Source: Acidobacteriaceae bacterium (GTDB lineage: Bacteria > Acidobacteriota > Terriglobia > Terriglobales > Acidobacteriaceae). Taken from it: DNA of 64,000 nt. The position numbers and the translations under genes were made by a program. A model generated the notes under the pieces. That model ran no database searches. It was not told where the DNA came from and saw only the letters and a list, made by a program, of their open reading frames with translations. The stretch is from contig JASHOQ010000131.1 in assembly GCA_030041045.1 (NCBI GenBank), positions 40,513-104,512 on the forward strand, written 5' to 3'. Within the stretch, counting starts at the first letter, position 1, and the number at the start of each line of letters is the position of its first letter. Below are positions 57,589 to 64,000 of this stretch, in pieces.

Positions 57589-60081
57589 TCACTCACCCCG
57601 CAGAGCCCGCACCGGTTCCACGGCGGCCGCGCGGCGCGCGGGAACCAGCGAGGCGGCAAGCGCGAGCACAAAGATCGCCGCCGCGGCCAGCACCATCACC
57701 GCCGGGTCCAGCGGATCGACTTCAAAGAGCAGGGAGCGCAGCAGGCGCGTGGCAAAGATGGCCGCAACCAAGCCCAGCCCGCAGCCGATCAGCCCCAGCC
57801 TCGCGCCTGAGGTCACGATCAGCCGGATCACGCCGGCGCGCTGCGACCCCAGCGCCAGCCGGATGGCCATCTCCTGCGTGCGCATCGCGGCGGAAAAGGC
57901 AATCACGCTGTAAATGCCCAGCAGCGCCAGCAGCACGGCGGCCACGGCAAAGCTCGAAACCAGCGCGGCGCTGAAGCGGCGCGGCGCCTCGGTGTTGCTC
58001 ACCCTCTGCTCCATCGATTCCACCTGGATGAGCGGAAGCTGCGGATCGATTTGCCGCACCACCGCGCGCAGCGAATCGGCCATCTGGTCGGGCTTGAGCT
58101 TCGTTCGCAACACAATCGCGCCGCCCTGCGCATTCAGTGAGTCGGCCGGCGCCAGAGAGCCGAACGAGGCCACGTTCTGGCTGAAGGGTTGATAAACCTG
58201 GTAGCGCACGGGCGCATCCGGCTTGTTCTGCTTGATGTCGCCGAATTCCCCCACCACGGTCAGCCACGGCGTGGGCGTTTCCTGCATGCCCCAGCGCAGC
58301 CGCTTGCCGACGGGGTCTTGCCCCGGCCAGAAGTGCTCGGCCAGATGCTGGTTCACGATGACCACAAGCGGCGACTTGGCGTTGTCCGCTTCTGTGAAGG
58401 TGCGCCCGTGCAGCAGGGGGATGCCCTCGGCCCCGAGATAATCGCCCATCAGCTGGTTCGGCCAGGCAAGATCCAGGCCCTCGCCCGGCGGCGCAACGTA
58501 GCCGTCGGCCAGGAATGCGGTGCTCGACTCTATTCCAGATTCGGGCAGCAGGCCGGCGATGCCCACGGCCTCCACGCCCGGCAACTGCGCCAGCCGGCGC
58601 AGCAGGGTGTCGTTGAACTGGTCGATCGCGGCCTGGGTGGAATACTGCCGCTGCGGCAGATTGTAGACAGCCGTCAGCGTGTGATCGATGCGGAAGCCCG
58701 GATCGACGGCGCGCAGTTTTTCAAAGCTGCGCAACAGCAGGCCTGAAGAGATGAGCAGCACCAGCGCCACGGCAATCTCGGCTACCACCAGCGTGGAGCG
58801 CAGGCGCGCGTGGCCTGCGCCCGCACTGCCCGTCCGCCCGCCCTCCTTCAGCGCGTCGTTCACGCTGGTGCGCGAAGCCGAAAGCGCCGGAACCACGCCG
58901 CAGAGCGCGCCGGTGAGAACCGCGCCGGCGAGCGCGAAGCCCACCACCTGCCAGTCAAGACTGATGGAGCTCACGCGCGGCAGCGTCTCGGGAAGAAAGC
59001 GCATGCCTTCGCGCAGCGCCACGCCGGCAAAGGCGAGTCCGAGCAGCCCGCCGGATACGCTGAGCAGCAGCGTCTCCACCAGGGTTTGCCTGAGCACGGC
59101 GGCGCCGGTTGCGCCAAGGGCGATGCGCACCGCAATCTCGCGCCGGCGATGAATCACGCGCACCAGCAGCAAGCCCGCCAGGTTGGCGCAGGCGATAAAC
59201 AGCACCACCGCCACGGCCCAGAACAGGGTGCGGATGAGCGGCCGCGCGTCCGCCACCACGGTCTCCGCCAGCGGATGCACGACGGCGCGAATGCGCAAGC
59301 TCGACATGAACGCGGGAAATCCGCGCGTGATTTCCTGGGCCATGCGTTCGGCATCCTGCTCCGCTTGCGCCCGGGAGACGCCCGGCTTGAGGCGGCCGAC
59401 CATCCCGAAGTTCCAGCCGGCAGCGCCTGCGCCCGTCAGCTCATCCTGCGTCAAGCTCATCGGCACCCACAATTCGCTCCGGTTCAGTTGCCCGGGGATC
59501 AAAGGAAACTCGAAGCCGCGCGGCATGACGCCGATAATCTCGAAGGGCTTGCGGTCGAGCAGAATCTTCTGCCCCAGGATGTTGTTCAGGCCATGAAAGC
59601 GGCTGTGCCACATGGCGTAACTGATTACCGCCACCTGGGCGCTGCCGTCGTCTTCCTGCTGCGTGAAGGTGCGGCCCATCAGCGGCGAAACTCCAAGAGC
59701 GGGAAAAATGCCGGCACTCAGCCGCGATGCGTTGATCTGCGCCGGTGCGCCTGCGCCGGAAAGCTCGTAGCCGTCCTGCTGGAATCCACCGAGGCCGGCA
59801 AAGCTGCTGGTGCCGCGCTGGTAAGCGCCAATCTCCGGCGCAGTCACGCCCGCGTCTCCGCTCGAGCTGAGCTTGGCTCCCTCGAGAATGTCGGAGAGCA
59901 CCACCAACCGATCGGGGTCAGGGAAGGGAAGCGGCCGCAGCAGCACGCCCTCGACGATGGAAAAAATTGCCGTCGTGGCGCCGATGCCAAAGGCCAGCGT
60001 GAGCACGGCGGTGAGCGCGAAGCCCGGTGATTTACGCAGTTGCCGGAGCGCGAACTGGATGTCGAGCCAGAGGTTGTTCAT
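57589..60081 (-). CDS. ADOP/MacB-like permease E (first of five)
   Basis: The 830-residue protein begins MNNLWLDIQFALRQLRKSPG. TM1 is VLTLAFGIGATTAIFSIVEG. The periplasmic half contains ALGVSPLMGRTFTQQEDDGS and RKPFEIIGVMPRGFEFPLIP. First FtsX helices: LFWAVAVVLFIACANLAGLL. The second half starts at LVVAEIAVALVLLISSGLLL and ends ARRAAAVEPVRALRGE. The ATG at 60081 has GGGGAGG in front; much longer in-frame extensions upstream are not supported. It follows the first ATPase by 172 bp and precedes permease D by 35 bp. Confidence 0.93.
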   Translation of the reverse strand: MNNLWLDIQFALRQLRKSPGFALTAVLTLAFGIGATTAIFSIVEGVLLRPLPFPDPDRLVVLSDILEGAKLSSSGDAGVTAPEIGAYQRGTSSFAGLGGFQQDGYELSGAGAPAQINASRLSAGIFPALGVSPLMGRTFTQQEDDGSAQVAVISYAMWHSRFHGLNNILGQKILLDRKPFEIIGVMPRGFEFPLIPGQLNRSELWVPMSLTQDELTGAGAAGWNFGMVGRLKPGVSRAQAEQDAERMAQEITRGFPAFMSSLRIRAVVHPLAETVVADARPLIRTLFWAVAVVLFIACANLAGLLLVRVIHRRREIAVRIALGATGAAVLRQTLVETLLLSVSGGLLGLAFAGVALREGMRFLPETLPRVSSISLDWQVVGFALAGAVLTGALCGVVPALSASRTSVNDALKEGGRTGSAGAGHARLRSTLVVAEIAVALVLLISSGLLLRSFEKLRAVDPGFRIDHTLTAVYNLPQRQYSTQAAIDQFNDTLLRRLAQLPGVEAVGIAGLLPESGIESSTAFLADGYVAPPGEGLDLAWPNQLMGDYLGAEGIPLLHGRTFTEADNAKSPLVVIVNQHLAEHFWPGQDPVGKRLRWGMQETPTPWLTVVGEFGDIKQNKPDAPVRYQVYQPFSQNVASFGSLAPADSLNAQGGAIVLRTKLKPDQMADSLRAVVRQIDPQLPLIQVESMEQRVSNTEAPRRFSAALVSSFAVAAVLLALLGIYSVIAFSAAMRTQEMAIRLALGSQRAGVIRLIVTSGARLGLIGCGLGLVAAIFATRLLRSLLFEVDPLDPAVMVLAAAAIFVLALAASLVPARRAAAVEPVRALRGE

Positions 60082-60253
60082 CGCATTTCCTCCCCGGTTC
60101 TTCGCGGCTTGAGCCATGCGCACGCGCCCGGGCATGATCGCCGGCATCGATGTTCGGCGCGCGCCGCAAGCCAGGCGGAAGCAGATGGCGCCGGAGACGC
60201 GCGCGCAAGCGCCGCGCCCTGCCGGAGCGGCGTGCCCTTCACCGCAGCGTGCC

Positions 60254-60976
<723 letters not shown>

Positions 60977-60998
60977 TCCAATCCCCCTGTCAGTGGTC

Positions 60999-61022
60999 AG
61001 TGATCAGTGATCAGTTGTCAGA
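60999..61022. repeat. Short direct repeats upstream of ATPase 1
   Basis: CAGTGGTCAGTGATCAGTG is followed by ATCAGTTGTCAG. The core (G)TCAGTG/TCAGTT recurs about every eight bases. It lies about 25 bp before the ATPase start on the minus strand. A second low-complexity array (AGTCCCTTAGTCCCTGAGTC and onward) lies at about 61187-61226. These arrays look like expanded intergenic sequence; a regulatory role is not shown. Confidence 0.5.
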
Positions 61023-61061
61023 CCGCACTGCGGTCGACTTCCGCCATCAGTCCCTAGAACT

Positions 61062-61180
61062 GGTTGCATAAATGGATTAAGGCCATGAAGTAACTTCCCT
61101 CAGGGCTAAAGCCCCAATGTTTATGCGGCCTTGGCGGCCCGGCTAAAGCCGTGCCCTTTTACAAACCCATTTATGCAACC
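61062..61180. mobile_element. 119-bp MITE-like element with 14-bp terminal inverted repeats
   Basis: GGTTGCATAAATGG (61062-61075) and CCATTTATGCAACC (61167-61180) are perfect inverted repeats. Inside are the palindromes CAGGGCTAAAGCCCC and CGGCTAAAGCCG, the same pair found at 13514-13592 and inside dnaE2 (10186-10263). It carries no open frame. This copy is the most complete of the three and defines the ends of the family. It splits the adaptor gene from the ATPase gene, and its hairpins may affect transcription through the operon. Confidence 0.7.
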
Positions 61181-61230
61181 ATCTCTAGTCCCTTAGTCCC
61201 TGAGTCCCTCAGCCTCTCAGTCCCTGCTGC

Positions 61231-62499
61231 TCACTCCAGCCGGATGCGATCCACGCCGTCCCAACGCGACATATCGGAAAGAATCACGGTGTCGCCTTCG
61301 TTCAATCCCGCGAGCACCTGGATATCGTTCACCGAGGCGCGGCCCACTTTGACCGAAACCCGCGTGGCGCCTTTGCCGTCCGCATCCACGCGGAACAGGC
61401 TCAAGGTTGAATCCTCGTTGCCCAGCGCCGGCCTGCCCACGTAAAGCACGTCGCTCATGCGCTCGAGGTCAATGGTCCCATCCACGCTCAACTCCGGCAC
61501 CGCGCCCGGCGGCAGCGGCCCATCCAGCATTACGTCAACCGTGCGCGTTCCGTTCACTACTGAGGGATCGATGCGCGTGACATGGCCGGGAATGGTGCCG
61601 TTGTGCGTGTCGATCAGCGCCGGCTGGCCGATCTGAATGTCGCGCGCCTGGGTCTCGGCAATCTGCAAAGCGGCCTTCAGCTTGTCGCGCTGGATCACTT
61701 CGGCCACCGACGTTCCTGCGCTCACGTGCTCGCCCACCTGCACCGGCGCGGCCAGCGGCGCCAGCGTTCCGGAAATCGTGGAATGCACCTGAAGCGCCGC
61801 GGCCTGCTTCTGGTAAAGATCGAGCAGAGCCTGCGCCTGGTCGATCTTGGTCTTCTGCGAAGCCAGTTGCACTTCGATCGCTTTCTGGTTCACGTCCAGT
61901 TGTTCCTGGCTTAACTGGTGCTGCGTGCTCAACTGGTCGGCGGTGCTCTTCGACTTCTCGTACGCCAGGCCGGAAATCACGCCCAGATCGAAAAGCGCCT
62001 TGTCGGTCTGCGCCTGCAGTTGATCCTGCGTGTAATCGGCGTTCACCTGCGCCGCCGCCGTCTTCTTGTCCATCAGCGTGCTCTGGAGCGTGGCCTGCAG
62101 GCTCTTGTAATCCGCGTCCGCAGCCTTGAGGGCAAGCTGCGCGTTCAGCAGCTCCTGCTCGAGCTCGGGATCGTTCAGGTCCATGATGATGGTGCTCGGC
62201 GTCACCTGCGCGCCGGGCAACACGCGAATGCGCACCACGGTTGCGTCCGTCTGCGCCGGGATCAGCTCGATCGAGTCCTCGCGCGGCACCAGGCTTCCGG
62301 TGGACGAGCGTACCTGCCGGATGAGCGGCCCGCGCTTCACCGTGTCGGTCCAAATGGTCGAGCGGTCTACGGTGGGCGAGGCCGGCTTGAGCCGCGACAC
62401 ACCGAAGGCCAGCGCCGACAAACCCAGAATCCCGAGCACGGTCCACACCGCCATGCGGCGATTCTTCTTCTTCCTTATGTCTGGACGGGCGATATCCAT
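61231..62499 (-). CDS. Membrane fusion (periplasmic adaptor) protein, HlyD/MacA type
   Basis: The 422-residue protein begins MDIARPDIRKKKNRRMAVWT and has one N-terminal membrane helix (about residues 16-34). A lipoyl/barrel-sandwich half precedes a long alpha-helical hairpin (about 105-240, rich in Gln/Ala/Lys: ALKAADADYKSLQATLQSTL, QHQLSQEQLDVNQKAIEVQL). The second lipoyl half is HSTISGTLAPLAAPVQVGEH, and beta-barrel segments complete it (ARDIQIGQPALIDTHNGTIP). This is the MacA-like adaptor that joins an ABC permease to TolC. The ATG at 62499 has GGGAG in front. It is the first gene of the efflux locus and lies behind the sigma-54-like promoter. Confidence 0.93.
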   Translation of the reverse strand: MDIARPDIRKKKNRRMAVWTVLGILGLSALAFGVSRLKPASPTVDRSTIWTDTVKRGPLIRQVRSSTGSLVPREDSIELIPAQTDATVVRIRVLPGAQVTPSTIIMDLNDPELEQELLNAQLALKAADADYKSLQATLQSTLMDKKTAAAQVNADYTQDQLQAQTDKALFDLGVISGLAYEKSKSTADQLSTQHQLSQEQLDVNQKAIEVQLASQKTKIDQAQALLDLYQKQAAALQVHSTISGTLAPLAAPVQVGEHVSAGTSVAEVIQRDKLKAALQIAETQARDIQIGQPALIDTHNGTIPGHVTRIDPSVVNGTRTVDVMLDGPLPPGAVPELSVDGTIDLERMSDVLYVGRPALGNEDSTLSLFRVDADGKGATRVSVKVGRASVNDIQVLAGLNEGDTVILSDMSRWDGVDRIRLE

Positions 62500-62512
62500 T
62501 GCGCTCCCTATC

Positions 62513-62530
62513 TTGCATCCGGCTTGCCAA
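62513..62530 (-). promoter_or_regulatory. Candidate sigma-54 (-24/-12) promoter of the efflux locus
   Basis: On the minus strand TTGGCAAGCCGGATGCAA has the invariant GG and GC separated by 10 bp and matches most of TTGGCACG-N4-TTGCA. It lies directly before the adaptor start. The predicted transcript would begin about four bases before the ATG at 62499, which would cut off the GGGAG. Either the mRNA is nearly leaderless or the true start is the ATG at 62454, which has a purine-rich AGGAAGAAGAAG before it. Confidence 0.5.
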
Positions 62531-62625
62531 AGGTAGTGCTTGGGCATCCCGCAGAATCCACGGAGATTAGCTCTCTAAAATCCGACCGCTCGGTGCCTTG
62601 CGATTGACCGATTCCGTTGCCGCAC

Positions 62626-62641
62626 TGTCCGATATCGGACA
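62626..62641. promoter_or_regulatory. Perfect 16-bp palindrome, candidate enhancer site for the NtrC-type activator
   Basis: TGTCCGATATCGGACA is fully self-complementary and lies about 100 bp upstream of the candidate -24/-12 element, the usual distance for a sigma-54 enhancer. It sits between the divergent adaptor gene and the TIGR03435 gene. The Fis-type activator encoded at the far end of the locus would bind such a dyad as a dimer. Confidence 0.6.
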
Positions 62642-62795
62642 CCTCTCTTCTCCATTCCGGCCCCCCGTCTCACTCGCTTTTCTGGTTCGCACCTTCGGGA
62701 ACAAAGAGGAGGGCGCGGGTGTCTAAGCAAGAGTGTTTAACGCACTTGAACTGCATCGCCGGACGGGCAGATGCGCCCCGGAGGGTCACGGCAAC

Positions 62796-63809
62796 ATGAG
62801 GAGTGAGTGTGCGTGCGAAGGCGCACCCCTGTTGGTTGCGACCGTCTGGATCGCGTTATTGCTACAGTTCGCTCCGCGTCCGCTGCACGCGCAAAGCAGC
62901 GAGCCGGACTGGGAAAAAGCCGCCGGCGGCAGGCAATCCTTTGAAGTGGCCAGCGTGCACGAGGACAAGAGAGTCGATGCGCCGTCGAGCAACTTCAGTT
63001 TAGACGGCAATGGCAACGCGTACCGGGTCATGAGCCAGCAAGAGACGCTTGCTCCCAGCGGCGATCTTTTTTCTGCCAGGAACCAGCCGCTAATGCGTTA
63101 CATCGTGTTTGCGTACCGGTTAAGCGGAACCCAGGAGCTGGCGCTGCGCTTCGACTTCTACAGAGGAGTCGCGCTGCATGTTCCCGATTGGTTGAGAACC
63201 ACACACTATGACATCGAGGCGCGCGCGCCTGGACCTGCAACCAAGGATCAGATGCGGCTGATGATGCAGAGCCTGCTGGAAGACCGGTTCAAGCTCAGGG
63301 CACATTGGGAGACGCGCCGGGCGCCGGTGCTTGTACTTGTTGAGGTCAATCCGGGCAAACTCGGGCCGCAGCTCGAGCCGCATCGCGTAAGCGATGACTG
63401 CGCCACAACCGAACTGCCCGACAGGGCAGACATGGTTGCAACCGCAGCTCCGCAGCTTGCCGCGCTGCCAATTCCCTGTGGCTGGATTGCGCACCTGCCG
63501 GCCAGTGCTTCGGGCGCCCATCGTTTCGGGGGCCGTAACGTCACGCTGGCCATGCTGGCCTCGTCTCTGCCGGCGCAGACCGGCCTGGCAACGTTGTCTC
63601 GGCCTGTGATCGACCGCACCGGACTCGACGGCGGCTACGATCTCTGGCTCAACTGGACGCCCGAAGACACGAGCGAAGAGAACAACACGGAAAGCGGCGG
63701 AACATTCCGCAATGCGCTCAAAAATCAGCTTGGGCTCAAGCTGGTTCCTGAGGACGGGGCAGTGGAGGTGCTGGTGATTGATCACATCGAGCAGCCGACG
63801 CCGAATTAG
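62796..63809 (+). CDS. TIGR03435 (Soli_TIGR03435) family exported protein
   Basis: The 337-residue protein begins MRSECACEGAPLLVATVWIA, with a signal peptide ending PLHAQ. The TIGR03435 pattern of acidobacteria follows: FEVASVHEDKR, then LMRYIVFAYRLSGTQELALR, HVPDWLRTTHYDIEARAPG, TKDQMRLMMQSLLEDRFKLR and HWETRRAPVLVLVE. It ends with the conserved PVIDRTGLDGGYDLWLNWTP and LGLKLVPEDGAVEVLVIDHI. The family is large in Solibacter and relatives; its function is unknown. The gene is divergent from the efflux locus, with the palindrome in between. An IS200-like element begins just after its stop. Confidence 0.92.
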   Translation: MRSECACEGAPLLVATVWIALLLQFAPRPLHAQSSEPDWEKAAGGRQSFEVASVHEDKRVDAPSSNFSLDGNGNAYRVMSQQETLAPSGDLFSARNQPLMRYIVFAYRLSGTQELALRFDFYRGVALHVPDWLRTTHYDIEARAPGPATKDQMRLMMQSLLEDRFKLRAHWETRRAPVLVLVEVNPGKLGPQLEPHRVSDDCATTELPDRADMVATAAPQLAALPIPCGWIAHLPASASGAHRFGGRNVTLAMLASSLPAQTGLATLSRPVIDRTGLDGGYDLWLNWTPEDTSEENNTESGGTFRNALKNQLGLKLVPEDGAVEVLVIDHIEQPTPN

Positions 63810-63817
63810 CAAAGTGA

Positions 63818-64000
63818 GGAAGCCCCCCGGCTCTGCCGGGGCGACAGTCGGAGTTTGACATTTGAGGGAGTCCACCCAGAAAACTCCAAGCGTGAGCCGA
63901 CCAAAGCATCACGCGAAGGAGAATCCGGATGGACGAGTACGAAAGCCTAAGCCACACGAAGTGGGATTGCAAGTATCACGTGATCTTCATTCCCAAATAC
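63818..64000 (+). mobile_element. Left end of an IS200/IS605-type element (continues beyond window)
   Basis: The hairpin CCCCGGC-TCT-GCCGGGG (63825-63841) is typical of the subterminal structure that IS200-type Y1 transposases recognise. The transposase start follows about 90 bp later. IS200 elements have no terminal inverted repeats and insert as single-stranded DNA. The exact left boundary is not defined; it must lie after the stop of the TIGR03435 gene at 63809. Confidence 0.75.
63929..64000 (+). CDS. tnpA: IS200-type transposase TnpA (N-terminal part)
   Basis: The first 24 codons read MDEYESLSHTKWDCKYHVIF then IPKY at the window edge. This matches the N-terminus of IS200-like Y1 transposases (the S.(S/T)KWDCKYHV(V/I)FIPK motif). 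The catalytic His-hydrophobic-His and Tyr lie downstream, outside the window, so intactness cannot be judged. GAAGGAG precedes the ATG. Confidence 0.88.
   Translation, partial: MDEYESLSHTKWDCKYHVIFIPKY

Noticed and set aside
48442..60030. Many plus-strand frames opposite the five permeases
   Set aside because: All are antisense to ADOP/MacB-like genes and show only biased composition.
62513..62530. A firm claim that the adaptor mRNA is leaderless
   Set aside because: The predicted start site is 4 bases from the ATG, but both the promoter and the start codon are inferred, so this was kept as a note and not a feature.

Overview
The window is high-GC, almost fully coding DNA from an acidobacterium (Acidobacteriota, most like class Terriglobia). 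Three things point there. The first is a run of five large MacB-like permeases of the type named acidobacterial duplicated orphan permeases (ADOP, TIGR03434). The second is a TIGR03435 (Soli_TIGR03435) family protein. The third is a set of short palindromic intergenic repeats (types GGGCTAAAGCCC, CCCCACCCT and CCGTAGGGA). No rRNA, tRNA or CRISPR array was seen.

Layout, left to right. (1) 1-2600: the N-terminal part of a BlaI/MecI repressor with a palindromic operator, ssb, and an ArsB/NhaD-type transporter. (2) 2629-7221: a molybdenum formate dehydrogenase locus (fdhD, a DUF1641 protein, and a cysteine-type catalytic subunit with a full set of Fe-S clusters). (3) 7546-13479: an imuA-imuB-dnaE2 translesion mutagenesis operon with translational coupling. 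Dispersed repeats lie inside the imuB and dnaE2 reading frames. (4) 13606-19039: a metallophosphoesterase, malQ and a secreted GH2 glycosidase. (5) 19144-24438: an envelope block on the minus strand (PpiD-like foldase, small membrane protein, BON/glycine-rich secreted protein, outer-membrane barrel). (6) 25123-33073: manA, a POTRA protein followed by what looks like a relic of a second copy, a DUF421 membrane protein, guaA, a yefM-yoeB toxin-antitoxin pair and a secreted M13 peptidase. (7) 33402-37642: three consecutive paralogous beta-propeller lipoproteins. (8) 37878-41731: acyltransferase, pyrH, a hypothetical protein and dapD.

(9) 41859-62499 is the most striking part: about 20 kb, all on the minus strand, that reads as one export locus. 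In transcription order it encodes a membrane-fusion adaptor, a MacB/LolD-type ATPase, five ADOP/MacB-like permeases in tandem, a second ATPase, a TolC-like outer-membrane factor, a sigma-54 activator of the NtrC class and its NtrY-like kinase. Upstream of the adaptor lies a perfect 16-bp palindrome (TGTCCGATATCGGACA) about 100 bp before a -24/-12-like element. This suggests that the locus is driven by sigma-54 and controlled by its own two-component system. The activator frame has no ATG, GTG or TTG that would give a whole receiver domain; the best start is an ATC codon behind a strong Shine-Dalgarno sequence. The window ends with a divergent TIGR03435 gene and the left end of an IS200/IS605-type element.
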